Positions 16,270 to 24,556 of a stretch of 64,000 nucleotides of DNA are shown here, one piece after another. A model generated the notes under the pieces. That model was not told where the DNA came from and ran no database searches. It saw nothing but the letters and a program-made list of their open reading frames with translations. The number at the start of each line of letters is the position of its first letter. The stretch's first letter is position 1. Location of the stretch: contig JAPOZO010000063.1 of the NCBI GenBank assembly GCA_026706025.1, positions 310,001 through 374,000 of the forward strand, in the 5' to 3' direction. A program made the position numbers and the translations under genes. The DNA is from Candidatus Poribacteria bacterium. Its GTDB lineage: Bacteria; Poribacteria; WGA-4E; WGA-3G.

Positions 16270-18168
16270 ATGAAAATATCTAAGAAGAGGCTCTATCTTA
16301 TACTGGGCTGTGTGCTTGTCTTTTATGCTGTGTTAGCTATCGCACCGGCGTTCGCACAGGACGTGACCGAGGCGGAGTATCGCGCCTTCCCGAAGATTGG
16401 CAGCCGAAACGCAGCATGGATCGCCGCGCAGCTTCACCTCTTATTCGGATCCTTTATTCTCGGTGTCCCGATGTTCGCCGTTATCATCGAATTCATCGGT
16501 TGGAAAACCAAGGATGAGCGGTATGACCGGATGGCACAGGAGTTCATTAAACTCTGTATGGGGGCGTTTTCGACAACAGCCTTACTCGGTGGTGTTCTCG
16601 TCTTCATTCTTATCTGGTGCTATCCGAAAGTGATGAGCAAGCTCAGCGGGATATTCGGACCGACGATGATTTTTTACGTTGTCCTGTTCTTCGGTGAGAC
16701 CTTTACGCTCTACCTCTATTCCTACGGATGGGACAAGATGCAGGGGCGACATAAAGGGTGGCATCTCTTCCTCGGTGTTTTATTAAATGTGTGGGGCACG
16801 GCGATTATGTTTGTCTCTAACTCTTGGTTGAGTTACCAGACGAGTCCGGCAACCCAATACGGCGTGCTATCTGAAGGAAGGCGGAAGTCTTGGATTGAAG
16901 AAAGATTGGCTGCGGACCCGGCTCTAACACCTGAAACCGCTATGGAGGGTGTTACAAGCCATACAATGGTGCCACTCCACAACGAGACAACAGGCGAGTT
17001 CATGGGAACCATTTGGGATGCAGTCAACAACTTTACGTGGATGCCAGTTAATCTCCATCGACTCGTTGGGAACATTGCCTTCGGTGGCTCGATTGTGGCG
17101 GCTTATGCGGCGTTCCGATTCCTCGTAGCGAAGACGAAAGAGGACAAAGCACACTACGATTGGATGGGGTATACCGGAAACTTCATCGCACTCTGCGGAC
17201 TTATACCACTGCCATTCCTCGGTTATTGGCTCGGTAGAGAGATCTACATGTTCAATAACACGATGGGCATCAACATGATGGGTAGTCTTTTCTCTTGGTT
17301 GTTTATCATTCAGGCAGTGATGATCGGTGTACTGTTTATTGGCGCGAATTACTACCTCTGGTCAGGCATGGGGCGCATTCAGGGGGCGGAGATCTACGCA
17401 CGTTACCGTCCATACATGATTACTATTATCGTTATCTGTGTTGCAGTCTGGATGACACCGCGAACGCTCTCTAAAATCTCAACCGCCAGTGAATTGAGCG
17501 CAATGGGCGGGGCAAATCATCCGCACCTCGGATTGTTCGGTTTGATGACTGCCAAGAATACGGCTGTTAACATCATTATCCTCGCCACCTTTTTGAGTTT
17601 TTTGTTCTATCGGCGTTCAGGGAAAACACCAACCGCAAGTTGGCGAAAGGTGGGGAACATAGCGATTTCCTCTATCTTCTTTCTCGCAACTGTCTCAATT
17701 GTGGTTATTGGCATCGTCGGATTTACCGTTCCTACGGACTTACGCGTCAATGTCCTAACCCCGTATCAAGTACTGGTCGCGCTCGCTGTCATGGCAGTCG
17801 TCACTGTTGTTGATATCTTCATGTACCGCAAAGCCACAACATCCGGTGCTATCAATTGGGGCGAAATGACGGATCGATCACAGTACGTCTTAATCCTCAT
17901 CGCTATTACGTTTACGTCCCTGATGGGACTCATGGGTTATGCGCGTTCAGGGCTCAGGGAGGCATGGCATATCTTCGGGGTCATGCAGGATACATCTCCG
18001 GATGCATTTACACCGCTTCTCAGCGAGGCTGTGAACATGGTAGCGATTATCATGGTAGCCTTCTTTGCACTTGTCGGGTTTATCTTCTGGCTCGGTTTGT
18101 GGGGTGAAAAGAAAAAGCAAGCCGCCGCTCCTGTAGAAGCGGAGGTCGCTATGGAGAGCGATGATTAG
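16270..18168 (+). CDS. Cytochrome bd-like oxidase subunit I (CydA-like, no CydB)
   Basis: The 632-residue membrane protein is related to CydA. After an N-terminal signal-like helix, QLHLLFGSF provides the expected first heme histidine, FFGETFTLYLYSYGWDK resembles the acidic-ligand helix, FVSNSWLSYQTSP resembles NSWM.TP.G, and MPVNLHRLVGN supplies a second histidine. The canonical GRQPW quinol-loop motif is absent and no subunit II gene is adjacent. This matches the divergent bd-superfamily members without CydB (OR-N type), known for example from Nitrospira. The reaction is unproven; cytochrome c may be the donor, since cytochrome genes flank it on both sides. Confidence 0.82.
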   Translation: MKISKKRLYLILGCVLVFYAVLAIAPAFAQDVTEAEYRAFPKIGSRNAAWIAAQLHLLFGSFILGVPMFAVIIEFIGWKTKDERYDRMAQEFIKLCMGAFSTTALLGGVLVFILIWCYPKVMSKLSGIFGPTMIFYVVLFFGETFTLYLYSYGWDKMQGRHKGWHLFLGVLLNVWGTAIMFVSNSWLSYQTSPATQYGVLSEGRRKSWIEERLAADPALTPETAMEGVTSHTMVPLHNETTGEFMGTIWDAVNNFTWMPVNLHRLVGNIAFGGSIVAAYAAFRFLVAKTKEDKAHYDWMGYTGNFIALCGLIPLPFLGYWLGREIYMFNNTMGINMMGSLFSWLFIIQAVMIGVLFIGANYYLWSGMGRIQGAEIYARYRPYMITIIVICVAVWMTPRTLSKISTASELSAMGGANHPHLGLFGLMTAKNTAVNIIILATFLSFLFYRRSGKTPTASWRKVGNIAISSIFFLATVSIVVIGIVGFTVPTDLRVNVLTPYQVLVALAVMAVVTVVDIFMYRKATTSGAINWGEMTDRSQYVLILIAITFTSLMGLMGYARSGLREAWHIFGVMQDTSPDAFTPLLSEAVNMVAIIMVAFFALVGFIFWLGLWGEKKKQAAAPVEAEVAMESDD

Positions 18169-18233
18169 TTTGCAAGAATGAAGGCAGGACCGCTTTTATC
18201 CTTTTGGTATTGTTAAATATGGGGTGTGTCACT

Positions 18234-18406
18234 TCAACCCCGATGTACTTACATCAAAAACCCGCTCACAATGAAATGGAGAGCGGATTTAAGATTAGGA
18301 AGCGGTAGAACAAAGTGCGTAGCTCGTAATGGAATGGAGAGCGGATTTAAGAATGGCACGTTAAAGTCTAAACCCATGTCATTTGACCGCAAGGAAAATT
18401 AAAATA
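18234..18406 (+). ncRNA. Recurrent structured 5' leader, site A (with tandem half-copy)
   Basis: Upstream of the diheme cytochrome gene, a hairpin block GCTC-N13-GAGC-GGATTTAAGA occurs twice (18264-18294 and 18322-18352). The second copy continues into AUGG/CCAU (18353-18356 with 18374-18377), the AAACC word and the closing block ACCGCAAGGAAAATTAAAA, which contains the ribosome site. The same ordered blocks occur before the genes at 20056, 33329 and 38048. A cis-acting RNA is inferred. Confidence 0.55.
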
Positions 18407-19915
18407 ATGTCAAGAAATACGCTCATAAAAATCGCAAGTTTAATCTTAATGGTGGTGAGTTTCATCGCCTATATTGCTGGGGCATCTGCGTTCCCAATTG
18501 CCTCCGAGAATCTGCTGCCTTGGTCGGTCTGGTTTCTGATCGCGGTAGTTGTAAACATTGTCTTGTGGACCAGTGTTATGAGATTATTGACGTTCTCGCT
18601 TGCTGTGATATGGTTTTACGCCTTTGTCGCGGGCTTGGTACCGGAAAGTTCCACTGCGGTGAATTTAACCGAACTCGATTGGAGCGACCCTGAGGCTGTG
18701 GCTGAACAAGGTGCCTTGGTCTTTAATGGAAAAGGACAGTGTAGCGCATGCCATACCGTGGATACCTCCGCACCGCCAGGAAGGTGTCCCGACTTGACAG
18801 ACATTGGCGTTAACGCTGCAACCCGTGTACCCGGCATGGATGCCAAAGCGTATTTGATTGAGTCTATGTATCAACCTGCGAATTACCTTGTACCTGGCTA
18901 CGGCAAAATTATGCCAGAGGTATGGAAAGCACCGATCGCACTCTCCAAATTAGAGATTGAAGCGGTTATCGCTTACCTCCAGAGTCAAGGTGGCGAAATT
19001 GATCCAACGCCGTTTGATGAACCGATAGACAGGGCAGATGTAGCGACAGCCGCTGCAGCACTCCCACCTTTACTTACCGGTGACTCAGAACTCGGTAAAA
19101 AGGTTTTTGTGGATGCCGCGTGTATCTCATGCCATGCTGTGACAGGGATAGAGAGTCCAGCAGCAGGCGAGACCAATGAAGATTTTGAAGTCGTTACTGC
19201 ACCAGATCTCTCTGAAATCGCAGCCTTTAATGACATGCGGTATCTTGAGGAGTCAGTCCTTGTACCCGGTGCCCAAATTGTGAGTGGATACGGGGCTGTT
19301 ACTGTGCGTGCCAAAGGAACAACTTTCCAAGGAACACTCGTCTCGCAAGACGAAGAGAAAATTGTCGTCCGAACCAAAACAGCGGATGGCGTGGAAGAAG
19401 AGCACACTATCTTATTAAGCGAACTTGATGACGAGCCGATTGAGGAACTCACAGATCTGGAAGCGAAAGGTTATCTTACATTAACACTAACGCCTGCAGA
19501 TGCGAATGCGCCCGTAACTGGGCAATTGGTCTCGGAAACTGATGAAGTCGTAACACTTAAGGTTGGCGACGAGGCGCGAACGCTCTCTAAAACAGATGTG
19601 AAGAGCCTGATGACCGTTGTCACTTTTGATGGCGATGAAATTGTTGGCGAATATGTGTCAGGAACAATGGATGATGATGAGATCGTCTTAATCGTTGATG
19701 GGAGTGAAGAGATATTTGATACGTTTGATCTTGAGGAAGCTACCCTTACCCGTGCGTCTGGCAAGAGACTCCATGTTACATCACCGATGCCTGAAAACTT
19801 TCCAATCATCTTATCGGTGGCAGATTTGACCAATCTACTCTCTTTCTTGAGCACACTTACTGGTGCAACAGCGGAAGCAGCACCAGAGGAGACGGGAGAT
19901 ACTCCCGCAGAATAA
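18407..19915 (+). CDS. Membrane-anchored diheme cytochrome c
   Basis: The protein (502 residues) has three N-terminal membrane helices (about 8-30, 38-55, 60-78) and then two heme c sites, CSACH at 112 and CISCH at 239. Methionine ligand candidates lie in YGKIMPEVW and in the C-terminal TSPMPENFP. Between the second heme and the C terminus is an acidic beta-rich region (about 300-455) with repeated segments of the type GTLVSQDEEKIVVRT and GQLVSETDEVVTLKV. The ATG at 18407 is served by AAGGAA in the leader element; the longer frame would begin inside that element. Located directly after the bd-like oxidase, it is a likely electron donor or partner. Confidence 0.87.
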   Translation: MSRNTLIKIASLILMVVSFIAYIAGASAFPIASENLLPWSVWFLIAVVVNIVLWTSVMRLLTFSLAVIWFYAFVAGLVPESSTAVNLTELDWSDPEAVAEQGALVFNGKGQCSACHTVDTSAPPGRCPDLTDIGVNAATRVPGMDAKAYLIESMYQPANYLVPGYGKIMPEVWKAPIALSKLEIEAVIAYLQSQGGEIDPTPFDEPIDRADVATAAAALPPLLTGDSELGKKVFVDAACISCHAVTGIESPAAGETNEDFEVVTAPDLSEIAAFNDMRYLEESVLVPGAQIVSGYGAVTVRAKGTTFQGTLVSQDEEKIVVRTKTADGVEEEHTILLSELDDEPIEELTDLEAKGYLTLTLTPADANAPVTGQLVSETDEVVTLKVGDEARTLSKTDVKSLMTVVTFDGDEIVGEYVSGTMDDDEIVLIVDGSEEIFDTFDLEEATLTRASGKRLHVTSPMPENFPIILSVADLTNLLSFLSTLTGATAEAAPEETGDTPAE

Positions 19916-19947
19916 CAGACAAAGAATAGTAAAAAAACAGAAACCTT

Positions 19948-20055
19948 AGCCTGTAATGTAATGGAAGGGTTTTTGCTTGGGGGTTTTCTCAGATATATGT
20001 CAGGGAATGTCAAACCCCGAATCTACCTGACCGAACCGCAAGGAAAATTAGAAAA
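19948..20055 (+). ncRNA. Recurrent structured 5' leader, site B
   Basis: The element starts AGCCTGTAATGTAATGGAAGGG and ends CTGACCGAACCGCAAGG plus AAAATTAGAAAA directly before ATG 20056. Helix candidates are CCU/AGG, GGUU/AACC and a strong GGGGUUU/AAACCCC that encloses the middle. It shares blocks and order with sites A, C and D. Confidence 0.6.
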
Positions 20056-20832
20056 ATGAAAAGACCTTCCCTTTTCACAATATGTCTCATAATTCTGGTT
20101 GGTTCTTGGATCTTCCTGAAATTCGTCGTTGGCGGACTTATCTCAGTTCCTATACCCGGTAGCGTGATCGCTATGTATATGGGGCTGATAGTCATCGCTA
20201 TTTTGGTACATATCTCCGTTGAGGACTCGCTATTTCGCGAGTTTCGCCGCCCTATCCTTGAAACGCTGGTGAATGACAAACGCCGTCTCCACCGCCGGGT
20301 TCTTGTGGTATTGATCCCGCTCCTCCTGCTCGGTTATACCTACTCGATTATCGCACAACGAGCGAATCCACCGGGAAGCCCGCGCGACGCACATCCATCG
20401 CCGCCGCTTGAATTGACCTACAAAGATGAGGTCATCGGCACGATGCAAGATGTCGTTAACCCCTTCCGGCACTATGAAAAAGATGATCCGGAGGCGTTCA
20501 AAGCACATGTTGAAAACGGTAGACGCGTCTATCATCAGAATTGCTTTTATTGCCACGGAGACCACTTAGATGGGCAGGGACATTTCGCAGCGTACCTCCA
20601 ACCGCTTCCCGCTAATTTCCAAGACCCCGGAATTATTCCGAACTTCCAAGAGTCTTTCTTTTTTTGGCGAATAGCAAAGGGCGGACCGGGATTACCCGCA
20701 GCTGGCACCCCGTGGGATTCAGCGATGCCTATCTGGGAAGATCACTTGACAAAAGACGAAATTTGGGACGTTATCCTGTTTCTATCTGATTACACCGGTT
20801 ATCAACCACGAACCTTTGGGGAGGCGCACTAA
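20056..20832 (+). CDS. Membrane-anchored monoheme cytochrome c
   Basis: The 258-residue protein carries three hydrophobic helices (about 7-27, 33-53 and 82-102) followed by a periplasmic cytochrome c domain with CFYCH at residue 163 and a distal segment SAMPIWEDHLTKDEIWDVI. The ribosome site AAGGAAAA is part of leader site B. Its stop overlaps the next ATG (20832), indicating tight translational coupling with the EB_dh cytochrome. Together they look like the anchor and catalytic or electron-transfer subunits of one complex; what that complex oxidises or reduces is not visible. Confidence 0.87.
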   Translation: MKRPSLFTICLIILVGSWIFLKFVVGGLISVPIPGSVIAMYMGLIVIAILVHISVEDSLFREFRRPILETLVNDKRRLHRRVLVVLIPLLLLGYTYSIIAQRANPPGSPRDAHPSPPLELTYKDEVIGTMQDVVNPFRHYEKDDPEAFKAHVENGRRVYHQNCFYCHGDHLDGQGHFAAYLQPLPANFQDPGIIPNFQESFFFWRIAKGGPGLPAAGTPWDSAMPIWEDHLTKDEIWDVILFLSDYTGYQPRTFGEAH

Positions 20833-22550
20833 TGAGAATCAGAACAGTTGCTCTCCTACTTATCCTGTTTGGAACGCTTGCTGTGTTTAGTTTTACATAC
20901 GCGCAAAATGCACCGGAGGCTTCCGAAAAAGGAAAAGCGGTTTATGAAAATAGCTGCGCACACTGTCACGGCACCGAAGGCAGAGGCGACGGCTCCGCAG
21001 CTGAGAATCTGCTCCCAAAACCGAGGGATTTCACACGCGGTTTGTATAAAATCCGGTCTACAGAAACTGGAGAACTTCCAACAGATCAAGATCTGTTTGA
21101 CATCATCACCGAAGGGATGCCCGGCTCGTCTATGCCAGGGTGGGAAACTGCCTTAAGTGCCAATGACCGCTGGGAATTGGTGGCATACATCAAAACCTTC
21201 TACGACGGCTTTAAGGAGGCTGAAGCACCGCCAAAGCAGATTAACCTGTCCGGGAAAGTCCCTGACTCTGAACAGAGTGTAGAAACCGGAAAAGCCCTTT
21301 ATACCGAACTCGGTTGTATTGAATGCCACGGCAACATCGGAAGAGGGGATGGCACTTCGGCACCGGACCTGACCGACGAGTGGGGATTCCAGAGCTGGCC
21401 CGCAAATCTGACGCAGGGTTGGAATTTCCGCGGCGGTGCAGACACCGAAGACATCTTCAAACGCTTCATCGGTGGACTCGCCGGTTCTGCTATGCCAGCG
21501 TTTGAGGGCGATAGCTTCCCGGGCTTCGGATTGACAGCTGAAGAATCCAGTCGCATGATTGAATTAGATAACAAAGATGAAATGACAGAGGCAGAGGAAG
21601 AAGAATCCGCCCAGCTTTACGAGAAATACGATGCTGCTGTTGACATCGCTCTCAATCTGGCAGAAGGTACAGAACTGTCTGCAGAAGAAAAACAGATTTA
21701 TGATGATGCGATGAAAGTCGTCTATGAAAAGAGTTGGCATTTAGCGAACTACGTTAAATCGCTTATGCCTGAGAAACGCCCTGAACCCGCGATCGGCAAC
21801 AACGTACTCCGTTCACAATACGTTCAAGGTGAGTTGCCTGAAATGGATAATGCCGCATGGGAGACGCTTGAAGCAAGGTATTTCCCGCTCGTCGGGCAAA
21901 TAGTCATTGAGCCGCGGCAGTTTAATCCAACGATTGATGCTGTGAACGTCAAATCGTTTTACAATGATACGGAGGTCGTTTTCCTTTTTACGTGGGATGA
22001 CCGAACGCACACGACTGGTGACGAAACGGATGAGGCGACAGGGAAAACGCTTGAGGACGCATTGGCAGTCCAATTTCCCGTGAAGGTACCGCAAGGACCG
22101 ACCGCCCCAAAGCCCTATTTCTTATGGGGGGGTAGACTGCCGGTCTATCTATGGCACTGGAAAGCCTCCGCACCTGAACAGGTGACCGAGCTTACCGCTA
22201 AAGGTATTAACAATGCAAAAGTGCAGGACGCACAGGGCGAATTACAAGCACAAGGCACCTATACAGACGGGCAATACAAATTATGGGTGAAACGCGCTTT
22301 GAAAACTGACGACAAAAAGGACTTGCAACTTGATCCCGGTGTCTTCGTGCCTATCGCTTTCTCAGCATGGGACGGCGCGAACGGTGATGTTGACACAAAA
22401 CGGGTCATGACAAGTTGGTATACTTTTGTTCTTGAACCTGTACCGTCTTCAAAGCGGTTCATTTATCCGCCCTTAATCGCACTGCTCTCTGTTGGCTTCC
22501 TCTTCGGTTTACGGGCATTCGTCCAACGCAGAAATTCAGAAGAAGCCTAA
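20832..22550 (+). CDS. Diheme cytochrome c with ethylbenzene-dehydrogenase-type heme b domain
   Basis: This 572-residue protein has a signal peptide (about 1-24), two cytochrome c domains (CAHCH at 42, CIECH at 162), a linker, and a C-terminal EB_dh-like domain (about 350-540) of the kind that binds heme b in the gamma subunits of DMSO-reductase-family enzymes and in Nitrospira NXR candidate C subunits. A final helix (about 548-565) anchors it. Motifs such as FTWDDRTHT and YLWHWKAS are consistent with that domain. No molybdopterin alpha subunit or Fe-S beta subunit is nearby, so it probably works here as an electron-transfer partner of the bd-like oxidase or cytochrome complex. Confidence 0.82.
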   Translation: MRIRTVALLLILFGTLAVFSFTYAQNAPEASEKGKAVYENSCAHCHGTEGRGDGSAAENLLPKPRDFTRGLYKIRSTETGELPTDQDLFDIITEGMPGSSMPGWETALSANDRWELVAYIKTFYDGFKEAEAPPKQINLSGKVPDSEQSVETGKALYTELGCIECHGNIGRGDGTSAPDLTDEWGFQSWPANLTQGWNFRGGADTEDIFKRFIGGLAGSAMPAFEGDSFPGFGLTAEESSRMIELDNKDEMTEAEEEESAQLYEKYDAAVDIALNLAEGTELSAEEKQIYDDAMKVVYEKSWHLANYVKSLMPEKRPEPAIGNNVLRSQYVQGELPEMDNAAWETLEARYFPLVGQIVIEPRQFNPTIDAVNVKSFYNDTEVVFLFTWDDRTHTTGDETDEATGKTLEDALAVQFPVKVPQGPTAPKPYFLWGGRLPVYLWHWKASAPEQVTELTAKGINNAKVQDAQGELQAQGTYTDGQYKLWVKRALKTDDKKDLQLDPGVFVPIAFSAWDGANGDVDTKRVMTSWYTFVLEPVPSSKRFIYPPLIALLSVGFLFGLRAFVQRRNSEEA

Positions 22551-22570
22551 GAATATGGAAATACCTGCTG

Positions 22571-22594
22571 GTAGGCGTGCTTTGGAAGCGCGCC
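22571..22594 (+). repeat. REP-like hairpin with 5' GTAG
   Basis: GTAG is followed by GGCGTGC, a 7-base loop, and GCGCGCC, which pair fully when one G-U pair is allowed. It lies shortly after the EB_dh cytochrome stop. Confidence 0.6.
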
Positions 22595-22631
22595 GATTGG
22601 TGGTGTATCCTTAATTATAAAATCTACTATT

Positions 22632-22722
22632 TTCAGTTATCAGCACTCAGTTCAAAAGATACCTGAGTCGAATCGAAAGGTTCTTTAACTGAAAACTGAT
22701 AACTGATAACTGATAACTATTA
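22632..22722. repeat. F1 palindromic repeat
   Basis: The left arm TTTCAGTTATCAGCACTCAG is matched by the right arm AACTGAAAACTGATAACTG, with further GATAACT units at the end. It occupies most of the gap before the second cupredoxin gene. Confidence 0.75.
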
Positions 22723-22736
22723 AAAAGGAGAAAAAA

Positions 22737-23519
22737 ATGAAATCCTATTTGTTGGCAAGTCTCACGGTACTACTCGCCTGCTGCTTTGTGGGTAACGTCT
22801 TCGCTGACCACCACGGGGCAGGTGAAATGGAAATGTTGGTATTCCCTAAAGACTATAAAGCTATGGCAGTGAACAACGGCGGCACAATTAGTGGTGTTGT
22901 GAAGTTTGAAGGAGACATGCCTGAGAAAAAAGCACTGGAAATCACAAAGGACGAGAAGGTTTGTGGTGCTGACGAAAAGTTTGATGAATCACTGGTCGTC
23001 GGTGAAGGCAACGCTTTAAAAAATACAATTGTCTATCTAATCGACATTTCAGAAGGTAAAGATTTTGACAAAGACGCCAAAGTGGAGATTGACCAGAAGG
23101 GTTGCAAATTTACACCACATATCCAGATCGTTCCTATAGGCACACGCCTAACAATGCTGAATTCCGATAAGATTATGCACAATGTGCATATCTTCAGTAA
23201 GATCAACAAACCGGTTAACAAAGCGCAGCCAAAAGCCCGTCGGAAGATGCCGCTCAAGGCTGTCCAGAAGGCAGAGGGCCCCGTTGAAGTCAAATGCGAC
23301 GTTCACGGGTGGATGTCTGCTTGGATTTCCTACGTACCACACCCTTATTTTGCTGTTACCAACGAAAAGGGTGAATTCACACTTGAAGATGTCCCCGCAG
23401 GCGACTATAAACTCGGCTATTGGCATGAGGCTTGTGGCACGAACAGCAAAGCACCTGTCGCTGTTACTGTGGAAGCTGGCGGTACCATCACGCAGGATTT
23501 CACACTGAAAATGAAGTAA
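22737..23519 (+). CDS. Periplasmic cupredoxin (plastocyanin-like) protein, copy 2
   Basis: The 260-residue protein has a signal peptide ending near GNVFA, a short His-containing spacer (DHHGAG), a type 1 copper domain with MHNVH and KCDVHGWM ligands, and a C-terminal GEFTLEDVPAGDYKLGYWHE segment. It parallels the protein at 15370 through its whole length but differs in most residues, so the duplication is old. AAAAAGGAG lies before the ATG. It probably transfers electrons in the periplasm, perhaps to the CuA site of the oxidase encoded downstream. Confidence 0.87.
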   Translation: MKSYLLASLTVLLACCFVGNVFADHHGAGEMEMLVFPKDYKAMAVNNGGTISGVVKFEGDMPEKKALEITKDEKVCGADEKFDESLVVGEGNALKNTIVYLIDISEGKDFDKDAKVEIDQKGCKFTPHIQIVPIGTRLTMLNSDKIMHNVHIFSKINKPVNKAQPKARRKMPLKAVQKAEGPVEVKCDVHGWMSAWISYVPHPYFAVTNEKGEFTLEDVPAGDYKLGYWHEACGTNSKAPVAVTVEAGGTITQDFTLKMK

Positions 23520-23625
23520 GCGATCAGCGATCGGCAGTCAGCAAGAGGGCTCCCTTGTGGCAGACACAAAGGTTTCGCATACCATAACTACTGATAGCCG
23601 ATTGTCGACAGTTTCCAACAGCCGA
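23520..23625. repeat. GACAGCC-type repeat overlapping the ABC ATPase 5' end
   Basis: Words such as CGATCAGCGATCGGCAGTCAGC and CTGATAGCCGATTGTCGAC mark a dispersed repeat. Its right part is read through as the first two dozen codons of the ATPase gene. Confidence 0.5.
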
Positions 23626-24552
23626 ATTGAGGTGGAGAATCTCTCCCATGCCTATCAGCGACGGCAGGCACTTGACAATATAAGTTTTGATGTCTCATGC
23701 GGCGAGATTTTTGGACTTCTCGGACCGAACGGAAGTGGGAAAACGACCCTTTTTAGAATCCTGTCTACGTTGATGCCAGTAACTTCTGGCACTGTTCGTA
23801 TCCTCGGACATGACTTAGCAACCGAGGTGAAAGCAATTCGGAGCCTTTTAGGGGTCGTTTTTCAACACCCAGGGTTAGATGTCAAACTGACCGTCGTTGA
23901 AAATTTACGACACCATGGTCATCTTTACGGACTTGCTGGTAGAACCCTGCGTTCCCGAATTTCGGAGCTCCTGGAGTGTTTTGGAGTCTCTGATAGATCA
24001 ACAGAACGGGTTGAACTCCTATCCGGCGGTTTGCAGAGACGGGTTGAAATCGCAAAAGCCCTGCTCCATTCCCCGCGCGTTTTGCTCCTTGACGAACCGA
24101 CGAGTGGGTTGGATGTAGCCACACGCCGACAACTCAATAACTATCTCGGTATGCTTGCACAGACAGAGAATATTTTGGTGCTGCTGACAACGCACCTGTT
24201 AGATGATGCTGAGGCATGCAATCGGGTTGGCATTTTGGATGTGGGGAAATTGGTTGCAATCGGGGAGCCTAATGAACTGAAAAATCAAGTCGGTGGTGAT
24301 GTTATCCTTATAGAGAGCAGAGACAATGAAACTCTTGGTACCGCTATTATCGAGCGGTTCGGCGTTTCAGCCGTATCTACGGATAACCAACTGCGCGTTG
24401 AGTGTAAGCGCGGACATGAGTTCGCTCGAAATGTAGTTGCCGCTTTTCCAAATGCGATTCAATCTGTTCGGTTTGGGAAGCCGACACTGGAGGACGTATT
24501 CGTAAAGTTGACAGGGAACCCATTCGTGGAGAGGAAGGATACGGAAAATTAA
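23557..24552 (+). CDS. ABC transporter ATP-binding protein
   Basis: The 331-residue ATPase shows Walker A (GPNGSGKTT), the Q-loop region (FQHPGLD), the signature LSGGLQRR, Walker B (VLLLDEPTSGLD) and the H-loop (LLTTHLL). This is the NatA/DrrA-like subfamily that pairs with ABC-2 permeases. The proper ABC domain begins at about residue 24 (IEVENLSHAY); the preceding residues are encoded by dispersed-repeat DNA. GTG at 23557 has AGAGGG seven bases upstream, so this start is plausible. It is followed within five bases by its permease. The position before the oxidase genes suggests export or assembly work for copper or heme proteins, without proof. Confidence 0.88.
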   Translation: MADTKVSHTITTDSRLSTVSNSRIEVENLSHAYQRRQALDNISFDVSCGEIFGLLGPNGSGKTTLFRILSTLMPVTSGTVRILGHDLATEVKAIRSLLGVVFQHPGLDVKLTVVENLRHHGHLYGLAGRTLRSRISELLECFGVSDRSTERVELLSGGLQRRVEIAKALLHSPRVLLLDEPTSGLDVATRRQLNNYLGMLAQTENILVLLTTHLLDDAEACNRVGILDVGKLVAIGEPNELKNQVGGDVILIESRDNETLGTAIIERFGVSAVSTDNQLRVECKRGHEFARNVVAAFPNAIQSVRFGKPTLEDVFVKLTGNPFVERKDTEN

Positions 24553-24556
24553 AAAT

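Noticed and set aside
20832-22550. Nitrite oxidoreductase or DMSO-reductase-type enzyme
   Set aside because: Only an EB_dh-like cytochrome is present; no molybdopterin or Fe-S subunit gene occurs in the window.
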